Shown: piece after piece, positions 33,429-41,255 of the stretch | How positions within the stretch are numbered: the stretch's first letter is position 1 | How the letters are laid out: the number at the start of each line of letters is the position of its first letter | DNA from: Agromyces mediolanus | GTDB taxonomy: Bacteria > Actinomycetota > Actinomycetes > Actinomycetales > Microbacteriaceae | DNA length: 64,000 nt | Direction: 5' to 3' | Assembly (NCBI RefSeq): GCF_023715325.1 | Contig: NZ_JAMBNX010000008.1 | Coordinates: 124,001 to 188,000, forward strand | Program-made: the position numbers and the translations under genes | The notes under the pieces: generated by a model | Told to the model about the DNA's origin: nothing | Seen by the model: only the letters and a program-made list of their open reading frames with translations | The model's database searches: none

Positions 33429-34918
33429 CCGGGCAGGACGACAGCCGCCTGCACACCGCCGTGCTCGTCGGTCCCGAAGGCGAGCGGCGCCGGGCACGCA
33501 AGGCCCGCCGGCAGGCGGCGGCGAAGGTCGAGACCGATGCCCGCCAGCATCGCAAGGCACAAGCTCGGGCGAAGTGGGAGGCGGAGCAGGCTGAACGCCG
33601 CAACACGAGCTACCTGCCCGCCTCCGGCGAGGCGGGGCCCGCGGCGTTGCGGACGCCGGGCCGGTTCCGGCTCCCCAAGCACCAAGACACCTCCGCGACG
33701 CTCGCCGGCCAGTACCCCTTCCTGGCCGAGGCCGGCCTCGGCAGCCAGGGCGTCTTCGTCGGCCAGGACCTCTACAGCGGCGGATCGTTCGTCTACGACC
33801 CCTGGGTGCTCTATCAGCGCGGCCTCATCACGGCGCCGAACGTCGTGCTCGCCGGGATCGTCGGCTCCGGCAAGTCTTCCCTGGCGAAGTCGCTGTACAC
33901 GCGCAGCCTGCCGTTCGGACGCAGGGTCTACGTCCCCGGCGACCCTAAGGGCGAACACACGGCTGTCGCGGAGGCGGTCGGCGGACGGGCGATCATCCTC
34001 GGCCACGGCCTTCGCAATCGTCTGAACCCGCTCGATGAGGGCCACCGGCCATCTGCCGTGTCGGATACGGAGTGGGCGATGCAGGTCGCCTCCCGCCGCC
34101 GCGACCTCATCGGCGCCCTCGCAGAGACCGTGCTGGACCGGGCGCTGTCGCCGTTGGAGCACACCGCCATCGACCTCGCCCTCCGAGACGCCGTCCGCAG
34201 CGCCGAGGTGCCGATCCTGCCGATGGTCGTCGACCGCATCCTCACCCCCAACACGGGGGACGATGAGGACGGTCGGCTCGCGGAAGACGGTCGTCTCGTC
34301 GGCCACGCGCTCCGTCGGCTTGTCGCCGGAGACCTCCAAGGCCTGTTCGACGGCCCCTCCACGGTCAGGTTCGACCCGTCGCTGCCGATGGTGTCGCTCG
34401 ACCTATCGCGGGTCGCGGAGAACAGCACGCTGATCTCGGTGCTGATGACCTGCTCGTCCGCATGGATGGAGTCCGCTCTGTCCGACCCGGCGGGCGGGCA
34501 GCGATGGGTGGTCTACGACGAGGCGTGGCGGCTCATGCAGTACCCGGCGCTGCTTCGCCGCATGGACGCCCAGTGGAGGCTGGCGCGGCACTTCGGAATC
34601 GCGAACATGCTCATCTTCCACAAGCTCTCCGACCTCGACAACGTCGGCGATGCCGGGACCGCGATGCGCGCCCTCGCCTCGTCGCTGCTGGCGAATGCGG
34701 AGACCCGGATCGTGTACCGGCAGGAGCCGGACCAGCTCGGCTCCACCGCCCTCGCGCTCGGGCTCACCGGCACCGAGCAGAAGCTGCTCCCCGGCCTGGG
34801 GACCGGTCAGGGGCTCTGGCGGATCAAGGACCGCTCCTTCGTCGTGCAGCATCAGCTCCATCCCGCCGAGCTCGCCGCGTTCGACACCACCGGCCGCATG
34901 ACCAGCGAACCCACGTAA
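33425..34918 (+). CDS. VirB4-like conjugation ATPase
   Basis: 497 residues from GTG 33425. Walker A is VVLAGIVGSGKSSLAKSL (loop at residues 144-151); Walker B is RWVVYDEAWRLM near residue 360; GLATP-like arginine regions and FHKLSDLDNVGDAGT follow, typical of VirB4/TraC of integrative elements. It powers pilus or channel assembly. The N-terminal 60 residues are basic and coiled. It is the last transfer gene before the cargo block; a plus-strand terminator is not evident. Confidence 0.87.
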   Translation: MTGQDDSRLHTAVLVGPEGERRRARKARRQAAAKVETDARQHRKAQARAKWEAEQAERRNTSYLPASGEAGPAALRTPGRFRLPKHQDTSATLAGQYPFLAEAGLGSQGVFVGQDLYSGGSFVYDPWVLYQRGLITAPNVVLAGIVGSGKSSLAKSLYTRSLPFGRRVYVPGDPKGEHTAVAEAVGGRAIILGHGLRNRLNPLDEGHRPSAVSDTEWAMQVASRRRDLIGALAETVLDRALSPLEHTAIDLALRDAVRSAEVPILPMVVDRILTPNTGDDEDGRLAEDGRLVGHALRRLVAGDLQGLFDGPSTVRFDPSLPMVSLDLSRVAENSTLISVLMTCSSAWMESALSDPAGGQRWVVYDEAWRLMQYPALLRRMDAQWRLARHFGIANMLIFHKLSDLDNVGDAGTAMRALASSLLANAETRIVYRQEPDQLGSTALALGLTGTEQKLLPGLGTGQGLWRIKDRSFVVQHQLHPAELAAFDTTGRMTSEPT

Positions 34919-34972
34919 GATCACGAATCCTGAAGGCAGTTGAGGCGGGAACCCACGGGCCGAGGGGCCATT

Positions 34973-35968
34973 TCAGAGTATCTGAGGTCGTGAGTTCGCG
35001 GTGTCGATGTCGTCGGGGAGCAGTCGCGGGATGAGCCGCACGAACACGACCATGACGATGAGCTCGACGAGGGTCTGTGTGACAACGACGAGCGGAGCAA
35101 GGTCGAACGCGGCGGGTAGGGCGAGGACGAGCGGGAGGACGACGAGGGAGTTGCGGGTCGCGCCGCTGAACACGATCGCGCGGCGACCGGGGACGTCGAT
35201 CCGGGCAACCTTCCCGGCGGCGGCACCGATCGGGACCATGACCGCGGCGAACAGGATGTAGACGGGGATGGCGAGCAGGAGCGCGCCGAGCTGTCGTCCG
35301 ACGCCGGCGATCTGGGAGGCCACCACGACAGCGAGGCTGAGCATCATGAGCGGCACCATCGCCCCCAGCACGGTGCCCTGGATCGCTACGCCCCAGCGGG
35401 TGCCGGCGGCGGCAAGCTGGGTGAACCCCGCGGCAACGAGAGGCAGCGCGATAAGCAGCAGGAACGCCTCGATGAACGGGGCGAAGTCGACCGTGGCGAC
35501 GAACTCGGCTCCGACGAACAGCCAGAGGTAGAGCGGCAGCAGGAGCATCTGCGCGAGCATCAGCAGTGGTGCGGCCGCGAGCAGCCGATCCTTGGCTCCA
35601 CCGGCGATGCCGGTGAACACGATGACGTAGTCCACGCATGGCGTGAGGAGGACGAACAACACGCCGATCAGGAGCACCTGATCGTGGGCGACGATCCGCG
35701 AAAGGACGTAGACGACGATCGGGACGGCGACGAAGTTCACCGTCAAGACGGTGACGAGGAAGCGCCAGTCGCGGAACGCCTGCCCGATCTTCGCGAACGG
35801 CACCCCGAGGAAGGTCGCGTAGAGCAACAGCCCGAGCACGGGGTTGATCGCCAACTCCGCCGGGTGCGCAATCGCCGGGATCAGCAGCCCGATGCCCGCG
35901 CCGAGGACGAACGCGGCGAGGTAGAGGGGCACCTGCCACCGCTCCATCCACTCGACCGCCGTCCGCAT
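34973..35968 (-). CDS. BASS/ACR3-type arsenic resistance permease
   Basis: 331 residues with ten hydrophobic helices. It resembles the bile acid:sodium symporter superfamily and within it the arsenite permease group: GVLFVLLTPCVDYVIVFTGIAGG holds the conserved Cys-type motif, and SGATRNSLVVLPLVLALP is the second signature. ATG 35968. It probably exports arsenite or antimonite. It diverges from the CmtR-type gene (36023), with a dyad between them, so it is likely under that sensor's control. An unusual pairing, see findings. Confidence 0.82.
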   Translation of the reverse strand: MRTAVEWMERWQVPLYLAAFVLGAGIGLLIPAIAHPAELAINPVLGLLLYATFLGVPFAKIGQAFRDWRFLVTVLTVNFVAVPIVVYVLSRIVAHDQVLLIGVLFVLLTPCVDYVIVFTGIAGGAKDRLLAAAPLLMLAQMLLLPLYLWLFVGAEFVATVDFAPFIEAFLLLIALPLVAAGFTQLAAAGTRWGVAIQGTVLGAMVPLMMLSLAVVVASQIAGVGRQLGALLLAIPVYILFAAVMVPIGAAAGKVARIDVPGRRAIVFSGATRNSLVVLPLVLALPAAFDLAPLVVVTQTLVELIVMVVFVRLIPRLLPDDIDTANSRPQIL

Positions 35969-35998
35969 GAGTCTTATCCTTCCAGCCTTCCAATAGGT

Positions 35999-36021
35999 CA
36001 CTGATCGCTGTATAGTCAGTG
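35999..36021. promoter_or_regulatory. CACTGA-N11-TCAGTG dyad in the divergent metal-resistance promoter
   Basis: Perfect six-base arms 35999-36004 and 36016-36021, ending two bases before the cmtR GTG at 36023 and 31 bases from the permease ATG. Position and symmetry fit an ArsR/SmtB-type operator for autoregulation. Confidence 0.65.
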
Positions 36022-36022
36022 T

Positions 36023-36382
36023 GTGCTGACTCTTGCTTCTCGGGTGGACGTGATGAACCGGCTCGGCCGGGCGATGGCCGACCCGACCCGCTCGCGCATC
36101 CTGCTGTCGCTGCTGGAGCAGCCGGGGTATCCGGCGAAGCTCGCCCGCGACCTGGACCTGACCCGTACAAACGTGTCGAACCACCTGTCGTGTCTGCGTG
36201 GTTGCGGGATCGTGGTTGCCGAGCCCGAGGGTCGGCAGACTCGGTACGAGATCGCCGACCCACACCTGACGGCGGCGCTCGTCGCGCTGGTGGATGTGAC
36301 GCTCGCCGTCGACGAGAGCGCGCCGTGCCTGGACCCGGCCTGCAGCGTGCCCGGCTGCTGCGACACCGAGGCCACCGCATGA
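36023..36382 (+). CDS. cmtR: CmtR-type ArsR/SmtB metal sensor
   Basis: 119 residues from GTG 36023. Winged HTH: MADPTRSRILLSLLEQPGYPAKLARDLDLTRTNVSNHLSCLRGCGIVV. The three Cd/Pb ligands of mycobacterial CmtR fall at the same residue numbers here: Cys57 and Cys61 in SCLRGCG, and Cys102 in SAPCLD. There are extra Cys at about 107, 112 and 113 in a CxxxxCC tail not needed in CmtR. It represses metal-efflux genes until Cd(II) or Pb(II) binds. The stop overlaps the efflux gene start (ATGA). Confidence 0.9.
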   Translation: MLTLASRVDVMNRLGRAMADPTRSRILLSLLEQPGYPAKLARDLDLTRTNVSNHLSCLRGCGIVVAEPEGRQTRYEIADPHLTAALVALVDVTLAVDESAPCLDPACSVPGCCDTEATA

Positions 36383-37050
36383 TGAGCGCGCCGGCCCTGA
36401 CCGACGAGCGCCGCGCCCAGCTGCACCGGCGGGTGCGGTTCATCGTCTTCTTCACGATCACCTGGAACGTCATCGAGGCTGTCATTGCGCTCTCGGCCGG
36501 CGCGGTTGCGTCGTCTGCGGCGCTGATCGGGTTCGGTCTGGACTCGGTGATCGAGGTCGCCTCTGCCGCCGCGATCGCCTGGCAGTTCACTCGCAGAGAC
36601 CCCGAACGGTGGGAGAAGGCCACCGTCCGGGTGATCGGGGGCGCGTTCTTCGCCCTGGCCGTGTACGTCGCCGTCGATGCGATCCTCGCCCTCACCGGCG
36701 TCCGCGACCCGGATCACAGTCCGGTCGGTATCGGGATCGCGATCGCCAGCCTGATCGTGATGCCCGTCCTGGCCTGGTTCGAGTTTCGCACCGGCCGGGA
36801 GCTGCGCTCCAAGAGCGTGCAGGCCGATGCGAAGCAGCTTCTGCTGTGCATCTACCTCTCCGGCACCGTCCTCATCGGGCTCGTCCTCAACGGCCTGTTC
36901 GGGTGGGCGTGGGCCGACTCCATCGCCGCGCTCGTGGTGGCGGGCCTGGCGATCCGTGAGGGTATCGAGGCTTGGCGCGGCGACATCGAATCCCCCTTCG
37001 AGGTGCTCGAAGACCTCGACCACGACGACCACGAGGAGGTCACCCCGTGA
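36379..37050 (+). CDS. Cation efflux (CDF-like) protein
   Basis: 223 residues, five or six membrane helices. WNVIEAVIALSAGAVASSAALIGFGLDSVIEVASAAAIAW corresponds to the CDF helices with metal-site Asp in GFGLDSVIE; QADAKQLLLCIYLSG and WADSIAALVVAGLAIREG supply the second pair of Asp residues. The protein lacks the large C-terminal cytoplasmic domain. Coupled to cmtR by ATGA, so it is likely the direct Cd/Pb/Zn exporter under its control. Confidence 0.83.
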   Translation: MMSAPALTDERRAQLHRRVRFIVFFTITWNVIEAVIALSAGAVASSAALIGFGLDSVIEVASAAAIAWQFTRRDPERWEKATVRVIGGAFFALAVYVAVDAILALTGVRDPDHSPVGIGIAIASLIVMPVLAWFEFRTGRELRSKSVQADAKQLLLCIYLSGTVLIGLVLNGLFGWAWADSIAALVVAGLAIREGIEAWRGDIESPFEVLEDLDHDDHEEVTP

Positions 37051-37355
37051 CCCACATCGGCCCGCTCAACGGCCTGCCCATCGCCTGCACCCTGACCCCC
37101 ACCGCCGGCAAGGCGCAGATCGAGAAGTGGCGAGCATTCGACGAGGACTACGCACTCGAAACGGAACGCACCGACACGCGGCTGACCATCCACTACGCCA
37201 AGGTCGAGGACTCCATCGCCCGCCTTCGCGGGCTGGTCGAGGCCGAAAGCTCCTGCTGCTCCTTCGTCGACTGGCGCATCGAGGAGCAGCACTCGGACCT
37301 GCGGCTCGTGGTGACCGGCTCCCCGCAGCAACTCGCCGCCCTCAACGTCGGATAG
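37047..37355 (+). CDS. Small CC-motif protein of metal-resistance cassettes
   Basis: 102 residues from GTG 37047 (GTGA overlap with the efflux gene). The AESSCCSFVDWRI motif with vicinal Cys and ARLRGLVEAESSCCSF context is shared with small proteins near mercury and cadmium resistance genes; it may deliver or buffer thiophilic metals. No membrane segment. Function not known with certainty. Confidence 0.65.
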   Translation: MTHIGPLNGLPIACTLTPTAGKAQIEKWRAFDEDYALETERTDTRLTIHYAKVEDSIARLRGLVEAESSCCSFVDWRIEEQHSDLRLVVTGSPQQLAALNVG

Positions 37356-37393
37356 TCCAGCCCGAGCCGAGCGTTCACCATTCCTGCGATTCC

Positions 37394-37408
37394 TTCACGA
37401 ATCGTGAA
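37394..37408. repeat. Perfect palindrome TTCACGA-A-TCGTGAA
   Basis: Seven-base arms around one base, in the gap between cargo and transfer genes. Related AATCCTGA/ATTCCTGA words recur at 34920-34935, 37420-37430 and 37565-37596, which suggests the cargo was joined by recombination at similar short sequences, or an operator for 37480 onward. Confidence 0.5.
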
Positions 37409-37479
37409 CTCCTCGCACTAATCCTGAACGTTCGTCAGCCGCGGAGCACTGGCCGTACTCGCCCGCGTACCTGATGGAT

Positions 37480-37596
37480 ATGAGACTGCGACCGACTTAC
37501 ACCGCGAACGAACTCACGGCGGTTGGGACAGATGCGCACGAGTTCGGGAATCTCGACGTGCCTTCAGGAATCCCGAACGATCGGCAGGATTCCTGA
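37480..37596 (+). CDS. Possible 38-residue peptide upstream of transfer gene
   Basis: ATG 37480 gives a 38-residue frame (MRLRPTYTANELTAVGTD start, NDRQDS end) whose TGA shares a base with the ATG at 37596 (TGATG). No clear Shine-Dalgarno. The geometry matches the other coupled small genes in this window, but there is no homology evidence. Low confidence. Confidence 0.3.
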   Translation: MRLRPTYTANELTAVGTDAHEFGNLDVPSGIPNDRQDS

Positions 37597-38153
37597 TGCT
37601 CCGGCCCCGCTACAAGCGATCCTGGGGCGAACCCGCATCCCGAAGCGGGAGTGCCGAGCCCGTGCCGGTCGTGCTCCCGCTCGTCGCCATCACCATCGCC
37701 GAGGACGGCCGCATGACCGTCACTGTCGACGGGGCGCCGTTCGAGCCGGAGCCGTTCGCGCCGCCGTGGCGGCGGGAGGACTTCGCCCGCGTCCTCGACC
37801 AGCTCACCGACCTGCGCCGCTCCCCGGTGCGGGTCGAGGTGCGCGAAGCGGACGGAACCGTGTTCACCGACATCATCACCCCGAGCAGGCGCCGCCGCAC
37901 CGAACCCGATCCAGAGCCGGCATCGGAAGAACCGGCCCGCCGACCGGCGGCGGAACTCGTCGCGCTGCACGGGGAAGGGTTCGTTCCCGGCGAGGACGTC
38001 GCGATCGCCGTCGTCATCGCCCACGGCGATGCCGCCCCGGACGGCACCATGCGCGGCCTCGTCGAAGCCCACCAGCTCGCCGGGACCCCGACCCGCGAGG
38101 TCATCCTGCTCGGCCGCGTCTCCGGCACCCTCACGATCGGCCACCCCGAATGA
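37596..38153 (+). CDS. Hypothetical transfer-region protein
   Basis: 185 residues, not recognised. Beta-rich pattern: VVLPLVAITIAEDGRMTVTVDGAPF, VEVREADGTVFTDIITPSR, and VAIAVVIAHGDAAPDGTMRGLVEA. A Pro/Glu linker (EPDPEPASEEPARRP) separates two domains. No membrane segment. ATGA overlap with the TraG-like gene, so it probably belongs to the coupling-protein module. Confidence 0.6.
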   Translation: MLRPRYKRSWGEPASRSGSAEPVPVVLPLVAITIAEDGRMTVTVDGAPFEPEPFAPPWRREDFARVLDQLTDLRRSPVRVEVREADGTVFTDIITPSRRRRTEPDPEPASEEPARRPAAELVALHGEGFVPGEDVAIAVVIAHGDAAPDGTMRGLVEAHQLAGTPTREVILLGRVSGTLTIGHPE

Positions 38154-39946
38154 GCACGCCCCGGCCCACGGGAGCGCTCGGGGACGAGCTGAGCAACCTC
38201 GGCATCGGCATCCTCATCGGCACGGCGGTCCTCGCCGCCATCCTCCGCGGCGCCGGGTCCGTCGCCGCCTGGATCACCGGCGTCAACCAGCCCACTGGCG
38301 GAGTCGAAGCCGGACTGGGCGTGCTGCTGGGCCCCGGTGACCCAGCGACCGCGCTCGGCGCACCGGGCCTGAGCGCCGTGGCGTACTGGATCACCGCCGG
38401 TCTGCTGGTCCTCGGCGCCGGAGTGGCCGGCTGGTGGACGTGGCGGTTCTTCCGCGAGCACGGCCGTCAAGTGAATACCGACCCGTACCGCATCGCCGGG
38501 ATCGCCACCCGCAACGAGGTCGCTAAGGCCGCCTCGGAGGCGGCGCTGCTGCGCCGGGCCGGTCACCTGCGGCCCTCGCTCCACCAGCCGCAGCCGAAGG
38601 ATGTCGGCTACCGGATCGGCGCCTCACATGGCACGAGCGTCTGGGCGTCCGTCGAAGACAGCATCCTGCTGATCGGCCCGCCCCGCTCCGGGAAGGGCGC
38701 CCACATCGTCATCAACGCCATCTTGGACGCCCCTGGCGCGGTCGTCACCACATCGACGCGGCCGGACAACCTGACCGCGACGCTCCGCGCCCGGCAGAAG
38801 ATCGGCCCTGTCGCGGTGTTCGACCCCCAGCACCTCGCCGAAGGCCTACCCGCCGGGCTCAGGTGGTCACCCATCCGCGGGTGTGAGGACCCTTTGACGG
38901 CGATGATCCGCGCGACCGGCCTTGCCGCCGGCACCGGTCTCTCGGCCGGCGGGGTCGAGGGAGGCGGGTTCTGGGAGGGCAAGACGAGGACCGCGCTCCA
39001 GGCGCTCCTCCATGCCGCCGCCCTCGATCACCGGCCGCCCTCGGAGCTGTTCCGTTGGACCCTCGACCCCTCCGCCGCCGCGGACGCAGTGGCGATCCTC
39101 ACCGCGAACCCGCGAGCGGCGACTGGGTGGGCGGACTCGTTGCAGGCGATGATCGACTCCGACCCCCGCACGCGCGACTCCATCTGGCAAGGCGTCTCCC
39201 TCGCCCTCGCCGCGCTGGCAGACCCGCGCGTGCTCGACGCCGTCTCGCCGCGCGAGGACGAGGACTTCGACCCCGAAGCGTTCCTCCGCGACCGAGGAAC
39301 CCTCTATCTGCTCGCCACCGGAGCCGGCGCCAACAACTCCGCTGCGTTGGTGGCGGCGTTCGTGGAAGACGTCGTGGAAGCCGCCCGCCGCCTCGCCGCC
39401 ACGAGCCCCGGCGCCCGCCTCGACCCGCCACTGCTGCTCGCACTCGATGAGGTCGGCAACCTCGCACCCTTGCCCTCGCTGCCGACGCTCATGGCAGAGG
39501 GCGGCGGAACCGGGATCACGACCATGCCCGTACTCCAAAGCCTCGCGCAGGCGCGGGAGAAGTGGTCGGAGAACGCGGCCGGCGCGATCTGGGACGCCTC
39601 TATCGTCAAGATCGTCCTCGGCGGAGCGTCGAACTCCAAGGACCTGCACGACCTGACCACGCTCATCGGCGAGCGCGACGAAGTGACCGACTCCACCACG
39701 GTCGGAGACCACGGCTCCCGCTCCGCACAGCGCTCCATCCGCCGCGTGCCGATCATGCCGCCCGACACGATCCGCACCCTCCCGTTCGGGACTGCACTGG
39801 TGCTGCTGCGCTCCGCACCACCCATCGTCACCCGATTGCGGACCTGGACCGACCGGCCCGACGCGAAACAGCTGCGCGACGACCGGGCCGACATCGAGGC
39901 GACGCTGCAGCACCGCTCGGAGGAGCCGCCGGGCGCACCTGCCTGA
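38150..39946 (+). CDS. TraG/VirD4-like coupling protein
   Basis: 598 residues from ATG 38150. Two membrane helices at about 20-42 and 78-98, then the T4CP ATPase: Walker A LIGPPRSGKGAHIV (residues 176-183), Walker B LLLALDEVGNLAPLPSLP near 420, TGITTMPVLQSLAQAREKW and NSKDLHDLTTLIGE typical of TraG. It docks the relaxosome to the secretion channel. As an actinobacterial type it lacks an extended all-alpha domain. No relaxase was found near it. Confidence 0.9.
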   Translation: MSTPRPTGALGDELSNLGIGILIGTAVLAAILRGAGSVAAWITGVNQPTGGVEAGLGVLLGPGDPATALGAPGLSAVAYWITAGLLVLGAGVAGWWTWRFFREHGRQVNTDPYRIAGIATRNEVAKAASEAALLRRAGHLRPSLHQPQPKDVGYRIGASHGTSVWASVEDSILLIGPPRSGKGAHIVINAILDAPGAVVTTSTRPDNLTATLRARQKIGPVAVFDPQHLAEGLPAGLRWSPIRGCEDPLTAMIRATGLAAGTGLSAGGVEGGGFWEGKTRTALQALLHAAALDHRPPSELFRWTLDPSAAADAVAILTANPRAATGWADSLQAMIDSDPRTRDSIWQGVSLALAALADPRVLDAVSPREDEDFDPEAFLRDRGTLYLLATGAGANNSAALVAAFVEDVVEAARRLAATSPGARLDPPLLLALDEVGNLAPLPSLPTLMAEGGGTGITTMPVLQSLAQAREKWSENAAGAIWDASIVKIVLGGASNSKDLHDLTTLIGERDEVTDSTTVGDHGSRSAQRSIRRVPIMPPDTIRTLPFGTALVLLRSAPPIVTRLRTWTDRPDAKQLRDDRADIEATLQHRSEEPPGAPA

Positions 39947-39999
39947 CAGAGCGGCCCCACCGTGGGGTCGCCGCCGATGTCAGAAAGAGGGGCAGTCCA

Positions 40000-40455
40000 A
40001 TGGCTCTCCACACGCAGGAATCCGTCTCGGGGTTCATCGCCTCCGACCCGCAGCTCACCTACACGGAGCGGGGCGATGCCCGGTTCTACGCCAAGATCGG
40101 GCAGGAGCACTATCGCAAGGAGCCGGACGGGTCGTTCACGCAGACCGAGACGACCTTCCACGACCTCGTGGCGTTCAAGAAGACCGCCGAGCGCGCCCAC
40201 GACCGGCTCGCCAAGGGAGACAAGTTCGTCGCCGAGGGCTACACCCGCGAGTACGACCGCGCCACGCCGGAAGGCGAGGTGGTCAAGTCCGAGGAGTTCG
40301 TCGCGAAGAAGCTCGGCCACGACCTCGCCCGCACGAGCTACGAGGTCGACCGCACCCGCCGCCAGCCCGCCGTCACGCAGGAGACCGCGGGGCAGACCGT
40401 CGATGTCGGCGCCCGCCGCGAATCACGCGGCGCCGCACCGGCGCTCGGGCTCTGA
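40000..40455 (+). CDS. Single-stranded DNA-binding-like protein
   Basis: 151 residues starting MALHTQESVSGFIASDPQLTYTERGDARFYAKIGQEH, an OB-fold opening like SSB proteins (phage-type, short). FHDLVAFKKTAERAHDRLAKGDKFVAEGYTREYD gives the interior strands and loop; KSEEFVAKKLGHDLARTSYEVDR the end of the fold. The acidic SSB tail is missing. ATG 40000 has AGAAAGAGG upstream. Probably coats the transferred strand. Confidence 0.8.
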   Translation: MALHTQESVSGFIASDPQLTYTERGDARFYAKIGQEHYRKEPDGSFTQTETTFHDLVAFKKTAERAHDRLAKGDKFVAEGYTREYDRATPEGEVVKSEEFVAKKLGHDLARTSYEVDRTRRQPAVTQETAGQTVDVGARRESRGAAPALGL

Positions 40456-40470
40456 ACGGCGGTGACCGTG

Positions 40471-41043
40471 ATGAACCAGAACGACACCGCCCCCGAGACC
40501 GACGAACCGGACCTGGACGGGGAGGCCGCGGAGTTCGACGGGCCGCTGATCCCGGAGCCTCCGCACCCGATCAACTGGAACCTCCTGACCAGCGAGGAAG
40601 CGGAGGCCGAGTGGCTGGAGCTGAACCGCTGGGTCGACTGGCTCCGCCGCACCTACGGGCTGCCTGCTTCGGTAGTTCCGCCGTTCTGGCACCGCCACCC
40701 GGAGCTGTTGTGGGAGCTGAGCGCTCTGCACCTGCATTGGCTGTCCGCCTACGACCCGGAGCAGAACGGCTCCGCGCCGCTGGGCTGGCATCGCGACTTC
40801 GCCGACGCCCGCCAGCGGCTCCGCGACTGGGTCGCCGCTTCCGGAACCCGTCTCGACCGAGACCGCCCGACCCGGCAGACCACCTGGCCCGGCGAGGACC
40901 CGGCAGGCCCGGTCGAGGACACGATCATCGCTCACCGGGATCAGGACTTCGTGCAGTTCGTCCTCGACGATGTCGCCGCGCGCCGCCAGGCCGAGGACGA
41001 CTTCTATGCCGGACTCGACCCGAACACCGGAGAAGTCGCATGA
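40471..41043 (+). CDS. DUF4913-like element protein
   Basis: 190 residues. WLELNRWVDWLRRTYGLPASVVPPFWHRHPELLWELSALHLHWLSAYD is the DUF4913 core of actinobacterial mobile elements. ATG 40471 (GTG 40462 is in frame). Acidic N terminus, no Cys. Unknown function. ATGA overlap with the excisionase. Confidence 0.75.
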   Translation: MNQNDTAPETDEPDLDGEAAEFDGPLIPEPPHPINWNLLTSEEAEAEWLELNRWVDWLRRTYGLPASVVPPFWHRHPELLWELSALHLHWLSAYDPEQNGSAPLGWHRDFADARQRLRDWVAASGTRLDRDRPTRQTTWPGEDPAGPVEDTIIAHRDQDFVQFVLDDVAARRQAEDDFYAGLDPNTGEVA

Positions 41044-41255
41044 GCGATACCGGCGGCACGATCGTGGTCTCGCCTCTAATGGACAGTCGGGAGATCGCCG
41101 CCTATCTCAAGGTGTCCGAGTCGACTTTGTCGAGGTGGCGTTCGGCTGGTCAGGGGCCGCCGTTCCTGCGGCTGGGCGGGATCGCCCGGTACCGCATCGA
41201 CGCGGTCGACGCCTGGCTGGCTGGGCTGGAGGACAGCCATGCCCCGGAAGGGTGA
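41040..41255 (+). CDS. Excisionase-like HTH protein
   Basis: 71 residues. MerR/Xis-type helix-turn-helix: SREIAAYLKVSESTLSRWRSAGQGPPFLRLGGIARYRIDAVDAWLAGLE. The HTH_17 fold is that of directionality factors, and it lies immediately upstream of the integrase gene with a 17-base overlap. It probably controls element excision. Confidence 0.85.
   Translation: MSDTGGTIVVSPLMDSREIAAYLKVSESTLSRWRSAGQGPPFLRLGGIARYRIDAVDAWLAGLEDSHAPEG

Noticed and set aside
37394-37596. CRISPR-like repeated words near the cargo boundary
   Set aside because: The words are short, irregularly spaced and not separated by unique spacers; no cas gene is present.
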